Source: Siphonodentalium dalli
Taxonomy: Eukaryota > Mollusca > Scaphopoda > Gadilida > Siphonodentaliidae
Assembly (NCBI GenBank): GCA_032622095.1
Contig: CP136064.1
Span: 247,911,827-247,975,826 of the forward strand
Reading direction: 5' to 3'
Length of the DNA: 64,000 nt
Shown: positions 1 to 11,302 of the stretch, in pieces
How positions within the stretch are numbered: position 1 is the first letter of the stretch
Layout of the letters: every line of letters starts with the position of its first letter
Notes under the pieces: generated by a model
Told to the model about the DNA's origin: nothing
Database searches by the model: none
Seen by the model: the letters and a program-made list of their open reading frames with translations, nothing else
Position numbers and translations under genes: made by a program

Positions 1-341
1 ACCTATCTATCTCATGCAAGGTGGCATTCCACTTAAATGTTTTTGTGATCATGCAAATTCATGCCAAGTGGATTAAGAGACTGGATAAAACAGATCCCCA
101 ATAAGATATTTGGCCCACCAGTTTAACAGTCCCTGATAGATATACTTCAGGACATGCACCCAATTTACTCCCATGATTCCAAACATTGAGAAGATGGCCA
201 CCTGACTGGGAGTGATTGGATACAAATGTATGCAGACATTATAATGGTTCTTCACACATTCCTATATCAATGGGGGCTATTCTGATATCACCCTGCTGTA
301 TAAACAGCTTAGGCCATGGTTAATTCAGTTTATGTTTAGCC

Positions 342-608
342 TACAGTAATGCCCTAAGTAATCAACTCCTTAACCACATGAGAATTATGGGTAACTTTTC
401 AGGATTTAGTCGGAAATATGGCTTGTTGCCATTCATTGGAAAGCTCTCACAGAGCTTTCCAATGAATGGCAACAAGCCATATTTCCGACTAAATCCTGAA
501 AAGTTAGCTTTCCGATGAATGGCAACAAGCCATATTTCCGACTAAATCCTGAAAAGTTACCCATAATTCTCCTGTGGTTAAGGAGTCGATTACTTAGGGC
601 ATTACTGT
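342..608. mobile_element. A element, Tc1/mariner-like palindromic MITE with three arms
   Basis: TA-flanked, starting CAGTAATGCCCTAA and ending TTAGGGCATTACTGT. The right arm segment (AAGCCATATTTCCGACTAAA) is present twice in tandem, at about 475-505 and 528-560, giving three arms instead of two. Confidence 0.8.
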
Positions 609-1018
609 GGCTCATCCAGGATTCTGAGCATTAAATGCAATATGAGGGTGATTATTCATTATTATTACCACTTTAGAAGGCGTATATTAACCAGCCTTCA
701 TAATTGGCTACGGCAATCAGCTTTGCCGAAGCAATTTGCTGAAGCAAACTGGGCCACAGCATACTGTTGCCATAGTGGATTGCCGAAGCCAAACAATCTG
801 AATTAAGAGGGCTGATTAACTGTATTTTCCTGCATTGTAAGATTCCATAATTTTGAGGCTAAGTTGACTTGAAGTGGGCAGCAGGCATTAATGAACCTTT
901 GTTTTCGTTAATGCCTGGTGCACACATCTGGTTAAGTCACATGAAGAAGGAGCGGTAATAATAGTAATAACATGATTTTTTAGGCCGTTATGGTTTATCA
1001 ACGGCCCGACATCAATGA
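609..1018. other. No gene; imperfect inverted repeat near 700-790
   Basis: GCTTTGCCGAAGCAATTTGC and ATTGCCGAAGCC form a weak foldback. Nothing else supported. Confidence 0.5.
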
Positions 1019-1089
1019 TTAACAGCCCTCAGGCCTATTAGCTGCCCTCGACTGCATCTCGGGCCGCTAATAGGCCCTCAAGCTGTTAA
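1019..1089. repeat. Short TTAA-ended hairpin
   Basis: TTAACAGCCCTCAGGCCTAT pairs imperfectly with TAATAGGCCCTCAAGCTG then TTAA. Possibly another miniature TTAA element. Confidence 0.5.
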
Positions 1090-1500
1090 TAATACTTGTC
1101 AGGATGTTAATAAAATATAACACCCCTTCAAAATCAAGTTATTGGTAAATTAACCGTAGGTTTCTTACATAACTTACATAGTACAATGTAAATATAATAT
1201 AACTGAAATATTAATACCAATTTTGTTTACATTCATTTTATGTGAATGAAGCATACATGTATGTCTAGGGAATAAGAGTAAATATTCCTATCTAATTTTG
1301 CATGAGGGACACTCTTTGTGAACAATGGAATTGTGCATAAATAAATTCATTATTATTTTCTGTCCCAAAAAAAAATAAAAAATAAATACGGCGATAGATG
1401 TTAGACATACAATTAATTAACCATGGCCTTACAGGGCCTCAGGTAAAAAATTTAGTCTCCTGCAGATGAAGAGAATCCAATACTCGGGCATTCTCAATGA

Positions 1501-2010
1501 GTAGAAGAGCAGTCTCGCCAAACATCAGCAATATTGATATCAACACAGCCAGTTGTGTTCCCCCTCCAGGACCAAAGGCAGCACCATTTGGTATTACATT
1601 CATTGATTCCAATCTCAGAGAAAATAACTGTTTGTTGCACTATGTTGTCTAGTGGGTCTGATTCTTTTTATGTGGAAATAGTTGAGATCTTGCTGCTGCA
1701 TAATGCCAAAACAAAAAACTTCTCTGTTACCGATAACATTGGGATAATTTTCCAGACAGGCAGGCAGAGATTTTTTTTTTTCTCCAATTTAAAGCGATAT
1801 AATAGTGTAGTCACGGTTCCATGGGATATGGTAGATCCATATGTATTGAAAATGAGCCAAGCATTGGATAAAAATATGTTGTCCCTTGAATTCATTCACT
1901 CTGCAGTAAGATCTCTACCAACATTGAGCTTAATAACCAAGTTATATTTGCTTTTGGGATTGGGAAAAACGATAAATATTCACATTGACACTCTAACAGG
2001 TAACTTTTGA
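1501..2010 (+). CDS. Open frame of uncertain reality, unassigned
   Basis: The frame is open from 1501 to a stop at 2008-2010 and is the longest non-repetitive frame in the window, about 170 codons. It has no early ATG; TTG at 1534 is the first start-like codon. The middle runs through a poly-T tract (RFFFF). The C-terminal part reads LSLEFIHSAVRSLPTLSLIT and is hydrophobic. A donor-like CAG|GTAACT lies just before the stop. Another frame over 1558-1650 is also open, which argues against constraint. On strand logic it could be an unrelated exon inside the KLF intron or chance. Confidence 0.18.
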   Translation, partial: VEEQSRQTSAILISTQPVVFPLQDQRQHHLVLHSLIPISEKITVCCTMLSSGSDSFYVEIVEILLLHNAKTKNFSVTDNIGIIFQTGRQRFFFFSNLKRYNSVVTVPWDMVDPYVLKMSQALDKNMLSLEFIHSAVRSLPTLSLITKLYLLLGLGKTINIHIDTLTGNF

Positions 2011-2486
2011 CTAGCCTTCTGGAGAAAATTGGAATTTTTTTTTTTTAGCCAGGCAAGAAAATCTCAGCCAGGCAGAGTATTGGAAACAAAGAGGTTTATT
2101 TTTTTTAGCCTAATGCACCTCGTGTTTTGGTATACCCTCATGGTGAAAAATTGAAACATGGGCGGGATGGAACCCAAATTTTAAATAAAAAATTATTGAA
2201 ATTGTTTCACATTTGTTCCAGTTATCAAGTCGGACGAGCAAACAAAAGGACCTAAGCAGTCAATCCAGTTTACCCCCATTCTCTTCGAGAGTTGGCTATA
2301 AAAATGGAGACAAATATGTTGTAAATCTGTTTTAGTGCAGATCGACCCATTAAATTGTCATATTACGATGACAGTCATTTAACTCATTTACCCATGGGCT
2401 AATTTGAGTTACATAATGAACCTTAATTGGTTTGAAACTACATGCATCCAGGAGAGCAATAATTGTGGAATGAAAGTTGTAATTAA
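2011..2486. other. No feature recognised
   Basis: AT-rich with T tracts (2036-2046, 2099-2106). Confidence 0.5.
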
Positions 2487-2645
2487 CAAATGACTATATA
2501 AAGAGGATCTCTAATGAGTCGCAATTCTATACAAAATTTATTAACCTATTATAAATGCACTAAATTTAATTTGAACCGAGCTTTAGTGGACAAGTTTGTA
2601 TAGAATTGGGACGAATTTGAGATCCATTTTATCACATAATCACAT
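2487..2645. repeat. Foldback repeat N, copy 1
   Basis: GAGGATCTCTAATGAGTCGC on the left, with AATTTGAGATCC then TTTTATCACATAATCA on the right. Similar to 60285-60480. Confidence 0.6.
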
Positions 2646-2829
2646 TAGCAAGGAAAAACGATTTTGAAATGGTTGGGGTTAAACTAAATTAAGATTCCTT
2701 TCCTTTTCACCAAAGAGGAAGTAAAGACACCTTCCAAGAAAAAATATAGTCCCATTTTAAAGTGATGTGAAACACTCCGCTGTGGTGATCAAATAGAAAT
2801 GGAGAATAATCTTGTTGAAAGTAGTTATA

Positions 2830-3180
2830 TATTACAAATATTATATCCAAATTGACATGTCACACCATCATTCTTATATATAAATTAAATGCAGGGACTC
2901 CGGATGGAGAAATCGTTATCATTAGTTTATCACCGGTAGTTGCGTCCTGAATTGAGAGGTAAATATATACATTTGAGCGTAGTTCAGAGGATGTTTTCTT
3001 TGGAGTGGTACAGTTGATTTGCTTTAGATTTTTGGTGATGTTAGTAGAATGCTTCAGTCCAACAGTTGGCATATAGCGCCTGAATACTAAGTTATCAGTT
3101 TCACGCACACGAATATGTCCATAATATGTCTTTAAATGTGTCTTTTCATGTTGACAAAATTGTTCAACTACTCTAATCAC
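2830..3180 (-). repeat. Dispersed repeat D, copy 1, with an intact 106-codon frame
   Basis: This stretch is clearly similar to 13805-14115, including matching segments around CAGTTTCACGCAC and GTCCATAATATGTCTTTAA. The minus strand carries an open frame from 3180 to 2860 (MIRVVEQFCQHEKTHLKTYY...). The second copy has an in-frame TAG, so coding status is unproven. It could be a decayed transposon ORF or a duplicated exon. The function is unknown. Confidence 0.5.
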
Positions 3181-3532
3181 CCATGTTTATCTCACAGTCA
3201 ACATTAAATAACCCAACACAAATTGAATATCATAATTATATTCTAATTAACATAATAATAAAGTTACAGCATTGACATCGATCTCACTGTGCTAAGCTCT
3301 TACATCACTGTGCATGCCGATAATACATGTGTGTCTTACTAAAAAATATGAGGCCCGGCTTAGGGGCTAATTATGTGATACACAATTTGCTATTGATTGA
3401 TTCATGAAAAGAAGATTTTTTTATGTACTACATGTACTAGTAAGTCAGTCGATTCGCAGAGAGGGGGTGGCAAGGAATGTGGGATTTGGGGGGGGGGGGG
3501 GGGCTGTTGGTGGGTTCTTAGCTCACTCAAGG
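3181..3532. other. No gene; long poly-G run
   Basis: G tract at about 3486-3503, just upstream of an A element. Confidence 0.6.
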
Positions 3533-3748
3533 TTCAGTAATGTCCTAAATAATCAACCCATAAACCACAGCAGAATTATGGGAAAATTTTCAGGATTTAG
3601 TCAGAAATATGGCTTGCTGCCATTCATCGGAAGCTCTCGTGAGAGCTTTCATATGAATGGCAACAAGCCATATTTTCCGACTAAATCCTGAAAAATTTCG
3701 TATAATTCTGCTGTGATTAAAGGGTCATATACTTCAGGCATTACTGTA
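3533..3748. mobile_element. A element, near full-length palindrome
   Basis: Starts TTCAGTAATGTCCTAAATAA, has a centre of AGCTCTCGTGAGAGCT, and ends TTACTGTA. The arms are close to perfect inverted copies. Confidence 0.85.
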
Positions 3749-3835
3749 GTTTCAAGAGCAACAGAGTAATCACACCAACCTAAATCTGGATTCCAATATC
3801 GACAACATCCCAGTATTTGGTGTTTGGTCAATTAA

Positions 3836-4226
3836 TTAACCCTTTACCCAACAAACCGGCCAAATAAAGCTTCAACAGCCTAAAATATCTTCGGTCTGTC
3901 TCAATAGAACCATACAAATATGGATATCATTGGAACCGGCTCCTTGACCACATTGTGATAGTTACAGTTATGCCCTGTGCCAATGCATTCTCTTATATAT
4001 GCGAGTCGACCATAGGTCGCCTCGCATATATAAGAGAATGCATTGGCCTAAAAAAAATATTTTTTTTAACACTTGTTACCATTTTTTCTTACATTCTTTA
4101 ACAATTTTATAATTTTTAATGTGTTAAGCCAATGCATTCTCTTATATATGCGAGGCGACCTATGGTCGACTCGCATATATAAGAGAATGCATTGGCACAG
4201 GGCCGTTCTGTTGGGTAAAGGGTTAA
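3836..4226 (+). mobile_element. B1 element, piggyBac-like MITE with double hairpin
   Basis: TTAACCCTTTACCCAACA at the left and TGTTGGGTAAAGGGTTAA at the right. Inside are two 67-bp hairpins (stem AATGCATTCTCTTATATATG) in opposite orientation around an AT-rich spacer. The final TTAA (4223-4226) is shared with the next element. Confidence 0.88.
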
Positions 4227-4586
4227 CCCTTTCAGTGCCAAGTCCGATTTTTGTATCAACCCATATTTCCTTGATCATTTTTCAAATTTATTGATTATAA
4301 TAATGTGATACATTGATGGAAAGAGCTCTTAGAGCTCTTTCCATCAATGTATCATCAATTTTATTGAAATTTTACCAATTTTAAACATATTACCACTTTA
4401 TTTTAGAATTATCCATCTCCATCCGAAATTTTGTTTGAGACCGTCCATTTTACAACGTTTTTCTTGGTCGCCCGCTCTTAGAGCTCTTTCCATCAATGTA
4501 TCACATTATTATAATCAATAAATTTGAAAAATGATCAAGGAAATATGGGTTGATACAAAAATCGGACTTGGCACTGAAAGGGTTAA
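4223..4586. mobile_element. F element, TTAA-flanked MITE with long inverted ends
   Basis: Begins TTAACCCTTTCAGTGCCAAG and ends CTTGGCACTGAAAGGGTTAA; the inverted ends run about 95 bp. The left arm has an extra complete hairpin (GGAAAGAGCTCTTAGAGCTC at its centre). The interior at 4389-4472 resembles 52226-52315. Confidence 0.85.
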
Positions 4587-5293
4587 TGGAATGACGGAAG
4601 ATCTCTGAACAAGTTTTTCTTCCTCAGTAAATTGACTGACTAACCATCCATTTTAGTCATTTGCATTGAGATATGTAAAAACGAGCAATAAAACTATGTG
4701 CTGAATACCAATTAATCTAAGTGAATCAGAGGGGAATTGCATGCACTAATCTTGTTGCGTACTCATATGACAATAAATTTCATGCAACAAAATATTACCC
4801 AAGCAGCCTTTCAAGTGAGTATTTGTGCTCGGCTCAATGGAATTTGCTTGCCTCATTCATATCTCCCAGTCTCTCAGACGGAGCGCGCTACGGAACTAAT
4901 TCCTCGTCATTTCCTGATGATATAGCACAAATGTATTGATCATCGGAGCCAAGGACCGTTAAACGAAATTCGGTCGAGGACTCGTAGTCTGCTCTACTTA
5001 ACTCTGGAAGCCCTATTAGAATAACAAATGTATTCCAAATTTCCGGGAAACGAGATTAAATCCTTCACAGTCTCATGTCTAGTGGGGCTATATTGACTTT
5101 TTATACTGGCTCAAATTTGGGAAAAAGAAGAGAGAGATAGAGAAGTATTAATAATTATTATATAATAATAAATTACGTTATATACAGGGATTTTCTACAT
5201 GTTTTGGGAATGGGTCCAGGCCCCTTTCAATTGGGAAAATTTGAGTCAAGGAGGCTTATAATTGAGAATATATAGAGAAGATAGGAACAAGCA
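4587..5293. other. No feature recognised
   Basis: Two overlapping short frames at 4721-4939 in different phases; neither is supported. Confidence 0.5.
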
Positions 5294-5456
5294 TACAGTA
5301 ATGCCCTAAATAATTGACTCCTTAACCACAGAAGCATTATGGGTAAAGTGAGAGCTTTCCGATGAATGGCAACAAGCCATATTTTCGACTAAATCCTGAA
5401 AAATTACCCATAATTCTGCTGTGGTTATGGAGTCGATTAATTAGGGCATTACTGTA
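5294..5456. mobile_element. A element with most of the left arm deleted
   Basis: TACAGTAATGCCCTAAATAA start and GGGCATTACTGTA end. The left arm jumps from GGGTAAAG directly to the central GTGAGAGCTTTCC. Confidence 0.85.
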
Positions 5457-5475
5457 TGTCCTTTCCAGTCCTTTA

Positions 5476-5645
5476 TTAAAGGAGTACTGTACACTAATTC
5501 AGCCATTTATGGGACCCTCTCCTATTATACTCAACAGAATATATGCATCAAATGAGCCATCAATGAGTGCAAAATACACTCATGTGCTCTATGAATGGAT
5601 GTAAACAACATGGGTAATTATAATGAAAATGAGTTTATGACTCGT
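5476..5645. mobile_element. E element, left half
   Basis: TTAAAGGAGTACTGTACACT through ATAATGAAAATGAGTTTATG. Confidence 0.75.
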
Positions 5646-5790
5646 TATCAGGGACAGGTAACAATTTATGACTGAAATTCAACTTACACCCCAACACCAC
5701 CCTTGTGTTATCCAACAAGTAGTTTGCAACACAACCGCCCATTTATAAAACCATTATAGTGAGTAAGAACCCCATTGTAATCAGTAAATA
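5640..5790. repeat. K repeat, left part
   Basis: GTTATCAGGGACA and CCCATTTATAAAACCATTAT are shared with 20530-20670. Confidence 0.5.
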
Positions 5791-6684
5791 TAAAAATAAA
5801 GCTTAACATGCTGTACTAGCTATTACATAAACATATTGGTATATGAGAGAGAAGTCATGTCTACGCTAAACTAAATAACAACCAAACACATGTTTGAGCA
5901 AATAGCCAGTGTCTTTTATTGGCATAAAGAGTCCATACCAGAGAGGCACTGGATGGAAACATTTACAAAGCTTCCGCAATACATAATACAACATAATATA
6001 CAATATATGGAACGATGACATCTTAGCTTGATTAAACTTTCAATTTTGCACACTGATGTAGGAGTATCTCGTTTAAATATTATATTCATATATTGTAATT
6101 ATGATAATTACATGTAATAACTGCCCGTAACACTAATCCTACACAAATCTGCAGCGGTTACCGGTTTAGCATTCCTGCGATAAACCAGAGATAAAACCAC
6201 AATGTGTGGAAAACTCTGGAAGCATTGAATGCCGCATGCCCAGTGATCATAACATGTATTATGTATTTATTAGCATATATAAGTATTATTTCCGCTCGAT
6301 ACTTATGTACGTTTCATCCGCTTTTTGATCAGATATCACATTTCGTCAATTAATTTGTTATACATCTGTTACTCATTGTTATTCAATTATACTGTTATAT
6401 GACTATAACTATACTTATATAATTATATACTCATATAACCATATTTATATTTAAATATATGAATTTCAGTTGTCACTCCAATCGAAGAACTGACTAACAT
6501 GACCTGACTTAATTACACACCAACTAACAATTAACTCACTATAGTGACTAAATTCATCATTAGCTAACTCCCTAAACTTTAATTATCATTAGCCAATCAC
6601 ATACTGATACTCTAGACAACTCAGTTGTATTTGCATGTTACGCTACAGACAATTGTTTTGGGCTAATCTACGAAACGCTCAAAA
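5791..6684. other. No feature recognised
   Basis: AT-rich, with TATAT stretches near 6400-6470. Confidence 0.5.
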
Positions 6685-6894
6685 ACTATATTCTCCCTGG
6701 GACAAAAATAGGGAGACATCAAACATTTTAGGGAAAAGATATCTCACAAGTGGCCCTCTAGGCGGGTCCTTGTCTCACAAGTCGCCCTCTAGGCTGGTTC
6801 CTGTCTCACAAGTCGCCTCTTGGCTGGTTCCTGTCTCACAAGTCGCCTCTAGGCTGGTTCCTGTCTCACAAGTCGCCCTCTAGGCTGGTTCCTG
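6685..6894 (+). repeat. K repeat with five tandem 31-bp units
   Basis: TTCTCCCTGGGACAAAAATA, then five copies of a unit starting TCTCACAAGTCGCC (6742-6894). The copy at 20940-21015 has only one unit, so the array expanded here. Confidence 0.8.
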
Positions 6895-6937
6895 CTAATC
6901 ATCTACTTAATATATTTCCTCAACATCCCTCCATTCC

Positions 6938-6996
6938 ATTGCAATGTATACTATTATAACTGAATGGGAGAATCGATTCGATGAATAAAGGGTTAA
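6938..6996 (+). repeat. P element end fragment
   Basis: Shares ATAACTGAATGGGAGAATC and AAAGGGTTAA with 38550-38592. Confidence 0.6.
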
Positions 6997-7440
6997 TACT
7001 TGGACGACATAGTTCAGTAAGGTGAAATACAAGTTCATCATACTACACCGAAAAAAGTTGATGGATAAATAATACCTTCTGTGTGTATAATCTAGAAGGC
7101 TCATTAATTATGACATCACCTGTGACAAAAAATTGCTACAAAGTCCGCAATTACATGAAAGTCATTTCTGACTCCTAGTGTAAATTAACTTTGGTCAATA
7201 TCATGTGGTCATAGCAACATGGTACACACCGCGCGACTAATGTGCGTAACAGGTGGTACAATGGTACATTTTCACATTGACACATATTACTGAAGGGCTA
7301 TTAGGTAGCAATTCCAATAACTTCTACTTTAAACATCAATAATGGTTACAGCATTATCAAGAAGCCTACATTTATAGTGCTCATAAAACTGATTTGTTAT
7401 GACTGGGTACCCTCTGGGTCTGAATAAACATAAGTACTGT
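6997..7440. other. No feature recognised
   Basis: Unique-looking AT-rich sequence. Confidence 0.45.
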
Positions 7441-7527
7441 TACAGTAATGCCCTAAATAGTCGACTCCTTAACCACAGCAGAATTATGGGTAATTTTTTA
7501 AGGATTTAGTCGGAAATATGGCTTGTT
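7441..7527. mobile_element. A element, left arm only, joined to a C element fragment
   Basis: TACAGTAATGCCCTAAATAG through GGCTTGTT, then abrupt transition to C-family interior at 7528. Confidence 0.8.
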
Positions 7528-7828
7528 AATTTGAGACTATAGATACTTGATGATCTCAATTAACATTGTTTTTAGTTACTTTTTCACTTTTGCTCAGTTT
7601 CTATATACCTTAATTTGCAGAAGATAAAATGCATAATCGATCACAAACATCATCTGGGGAACTTAAATATGATGCTAGGTCTCCCATAGCAACTGTTGAG
7701 GCCCCAGCAGAATGAGGTTCCCAGAGGGTGAATTTGGTGATGCTAGCCCACAGAGCTGGATAGCGTCACTAAATTTACCCCTCTGGGGACCTCATTCTGC
7801 AAATGACAGACACATTATTCAAGGCTTG
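7528..7828. mobile_element. C element (hAT-like), right two-thirds
   Basis: Interior AACATTGTTTTTAGTTACTT, right hairpin GAGGTTCCCAGAGGGTGAAT, end TTCAAGGCTTG. The left part is replaced by an A arm. Confidence 0.8.
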
Positions 7829-8221
7829 TTGAAAGCAAGGGGTAGTATTCTCCCAAATACCCAATAGGTCTGTGGTCAGGTGTCCCTCAGGGAAAGCATT
7901 ATAAATGGTTACAGAGTGTAGTGATGGGAGCATTCCATTACTCATTTATGGTTTGATATATGTGCTGCTCCCATAACCTTCCATGGATGTCTAATATCAA
8001 TACTGTTATATTCTTGTGCATATAGACAGATTTCAGTGACCGGTCATGACCCATTGTTAACACTATAATGATGGCCTTGGCAGTATAATCACAAACGATT
8101 AGCTCCCTTTGGCAATGCATGATAAACAACATGCTCAACAAATGTCAAAGGCCTAACTTATTATCTGAATATTCCCTGCAAATGAATGAATTGAAATTTT
8201 ATGGATGCTGCAATTGCACTA
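7829..8221. other. No gene recognised; weak match to P interior
   Basis: AACTTATTATCTGAATATT near 8155 resembles GAACTTATTATCTGAACATT near 8836. Confidence 0.4.
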
Positions 8222-8537
8222 TCAAAACACCCCACCCCTCCAACTTCCAAAACACCACTCCAACTACCAAAACACACCAACTAACAAAACACCCCTCCAA
8301 CTACAAAAAGACCCCTTCAACTTCATGTACCAAAAGACCCCTCCAACTATTAAAACACCCCTCCAACTACCAAAAACACCCCTCCAACTAGCAAAACACC
8401 CCACCAACTACCAAAACACCCCTCCCAACTATTAAAACACCCCTCCAACTACCAAAAACACCTGTCCAACTACCAAAATACCCCTCCAACTATTAAAACA
8501 CCCAGGGCTCCAACTATCAAAACAACCCCCAACTACT
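8222..8537 (+). repeat. Minisatellite, about 20-bp unit
   Basis: Degenerate copies of CCCCTCCAACTACCAAAACA. Almost no G on this strand. Overlapping frames across it are artefacts. Confidence 0.92.
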
Positions 8538-8625
8538 GTCATTTATGAGTAATAACTATTGGAATGTATATACTTGTATGACTTATTGGGAAAAGTCATT
8601 GTGATGAAAGAGTTAGGGGTGGTAA

Positions 8626-8902
8626 TTAACCATTTCTATACTAAATGGATTCTCCCACCCAGTTATAAATGTATAGATTGGAATGGTCTATTATTCATTT
8701 GGAGGGAGGGATGTTCAGGTAATAAAATCAAATGACAGACAACGAAAATGTAATATAATTGTGGAAGGATTCATATTCTTTAGTGGTAAATGTTTAGATA
8801 ATACGTGTCATCAAATGACCTACGATTGTTTGTTGAACTTATTATCTGAACATTTCCTAAGGGATCTATTAAATCATGAGTATTTGGTATAGAAAGTGTT
8901 AA
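8626..8902. mobile_element. P element, TTAA-flanked
   Basis: TTAACCATTTCTATACTAAA at the left; the right end TTTGGTATAGAAAGTGTTAA is its inverted match. Fragments of the same end occur at 6938-6996, 38550-38592 and 59005-59062. The 69-residue frame inside is unassigned. Confidence 0.65.
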
Positions 8903-9240
8903 CCCTTTAACACTTAAATTATGGGATCATCTCCTTTTAAACTCAACAGAATATATGCAAAAAATGAATTAATTTGAGCCATGGATTAGTGCAAAATACA
9001 CTCTTGTGCTCTATGAACGATTCAAACAATGTGGTAATTATAATGAAAATGAATAAATGGCTGGAGTCATAAATTCATTTTCACTATAATTACCATATTA
9101 TTTCAATCGTTCTTTGAGCACAGAAGTGTATTTTGCACTAATCCATGGCTCAAATTCATTCTTTTGTTGCATTTTTTCTGTTGAGTATAAAAGGAGATGG
9201 TCCCATAAATGGCCGGATTTAGTGTGCAGTACCCCTTTAA
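8899..9240. mobile_element. E element, long palindrome with TTAA ends
   Basis: Arms of about 150 bp around ATTTATGGCTGGAGTCATAAAT. The right end AGTACCCCTTTAA is standard; the left end is shortened where it joins P. Confidence 0.78.
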
Positions 9241-9751
9241 TACCTAATGCTACCGAACACCTGATGACATGATTTGACAACATCATTTGATCTACTCCCT
9301 ACTGACATCTTTTGAGGGCTGTTTATCTAAATTCCCAAATGTTTAAAATTCTTTAATCAGTCATCTGCATCCACATTTTGCACAAACAAACCAGTTTGGG
9401 AGGAAGTTGTTGTGCAGTGCATACTAAAGTGCATGGGACAATTATGCACTTTTATTTAATTTATCTTGCAGTAATTTACAGTGTAGGTTGGGAATTCACT
9501 GATGATATCTACTCAAGTTTTGATGCCTCATATATTATTTTAATTGCCTCATCATATTTCAAGTCATGTTTCTATAGTAAATCAATTTATTTCTTGTTCA
9601 GATGAACATTTTCATAACATAGATTATTTAAATTTTTTATAAAAGTTCATTTATAAATGGCATTTTGACTTTATCCATTGGTGTACACTGGGGAAACATC
9701 ACAGGTATTCAACAGACATGTCATATGACATTACTAGGTATAAAGGGTTAA
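9237..9751. mobile_element. G element, copy 1
   Basis: Ends AGGTATAAAGGGTTAA. The left end is disturbed (TTAATACCTAATGCTACCGA before CACCTGATGACATG). Very similar to 9998-10465. Confidence 0.78.
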
Positions 9752-9755
9752 GCAA

Positions 9756-9969
9756 TACAAATGTTCTAAATAATCAACCATTAAACCACAGCAGAATTAT
9801 GGGAAATTTTCAGGATTTAGTCGGAAATATGGCTTGCTGCCATTCATCGGAAAGCTTTCAGTGAGAGCTTTCCGATGAATGGCAACAAGCCATATTTCCG
9901 ACTAAATCCTGAAAAGTTACCCATAATTCTGCTGTGGTTAAGGAGTCGATTATTTAAGGCATTACTGTA
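9756..9969. mobile_element. A element, full palindrome
   Basis: Degenerate left end (TACAAATGTTCTAAATAATC), intact right end GGCATTACTGTA. It lies between the two G element copies. Confidence 0.85.
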
Positions 9970-9985
9970 TTTGGTGTAGAAAGGG

Positions 9986-10465
9986 TTAACCCTTTAACAC
10001 CTGGTGACATGATTTGACATCATCATTCTACTCCCTGCTGACATCTTTTGAGGGCTGTTTATCTAAATTCCCAAATGTTTAAAATTCTTTAATCAGTCAC
10101 CTGCATCCACGTTTTGCACAAACAAACCAGTTTGGGAGGAAGTTGGTGTGAAGTGCATACTAAAGTGGGACAATTATGCACTTTTATTTAATTTATCTTG
10201 CAGTAAGTCACAGTGTAGGTTAGGAATTCACCGATGATATCTGCTCAAGTTTTGATGCCTTATATATTATGTTAATTGCCTCATCATATTTCAAGTCATG
10301 TTTCGATAGTAAATCAATTTATTTCTAGTTCAGATGAACATTTTCGTCACATAGATTATAGAAATTTTATAAACATTTTGACGTTATCCATTGGTGTACA
10401 CTGGGGCAACATCACAGTTATTCAACAGACATGTAATATCACATTCCTAGGTATTAAAGGGTTAA
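9986..10465. mobile_element. G element, copy 2, intact ends
   Basis: TTAACCCTTTAACACCTGG at the left, CCTAGGTATTAAAGGGTTAA at the right. TTAA-flanked with a 15-bp inverted end. The 101-residue frame overlapping it is not recognised. Confidence 0.8.
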
Positions 10466-10607
10466 GCAATACATGTACCTCAATACCTAGGGAAAGGGTT
10501 ATATACTTGTACCATTCAAATTTAGATGGGTTAAAAACTTTATTTCAAAGGAATACTTACTGTAAAACTAAGACAGGTTAAGTTACTTACTGTAAAACTA
10601 AGACAGG

Positions 10608-11001
10608 TTAACCCTTTACCCAACAAAACGGCCAAAACCGGCCAAATAAAGCTTCAACAAATATATTCGGTCTGTCTCAATAGAACCATACAAATATGGA
10701 TATCATTGGAACCGGCTCATTGACCACATTGTGATGGTTACAGTTATGCCCTGTGCCAATGCATTCTCTTATATATGCGAGTCGACCATAGGTCGCCTCG
10801 CATATATAAGAGAATGCATTGGCCTAAAAAAAATCTTTTTTTAACACTTTTTACCATTTTTTCATACATTCTTTAACAATTTTATAATTTTTAATGTGTT
10901 AAGCCAATGCATTCTCTTATATATGCGAGGCGACCTATGGTCGACTCGCATATATAAGAGAATGCATTGGCACAGGGCCATTCTGTTGGGTAAAGGGTTA
11001 A
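10608..11001 (+). mobile_element. B1 element, full length
   Basis: TTAACCCTTTACCCAACA to GGGTAAAGGGTTAA with both hairpins intact. Inserted in the minisatellite. Confidence 0.9.
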
Positions 11002-11302
11002 ACCACGTCACATTATTTCAAGTGGTTATATACTGTATTAATTAGACAGGTTTTATAACAACATCAAAGTTATCATTATTTCGAAGGGTTATATATCATC
11101 AAAAGTTTAGACATTATTTGAAAGGGTTTTACATACATGTGTACATTTACCATAAATTTTTAGATGGGTTAACTACATCTATGTTTACATTATTTCAGAG
11201 GGGTACATACATATTGTATGAAATATTTAGATGGATTAACACCCTCCATGTTTGTGTTTTATCAAATGGTTATGCCAATGTACCATAACAAGTTTAGATG
11301 GG

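Noticed and set aside
1668-1895. Minus-strand 75-codon frame
   Set aside because: Antisense shadow of the plus-strand frame 1501-2010 and includes the poly-A complement of a T tract.
4066-4294. Recurring peptide QCILLYMR...RIYKRMHW in many ORFs across the window
   Set aside because: It is the translation of the B1/B2/B3 hairpin in both strands and several frames, so it follows from the palindrome and is not a protein family.
6742-6894. CRISPR-like regular repeats
   Set aside because: Units are contiguous with no spacers, and the context is animal DNA. The same applies to 8222-8537 and 59759-60098.
8221-8435. Pro/Thr-rich coding frames
   Set aside because: Read through the 20-bp minisatellite in two phases; no independent coding evidence.
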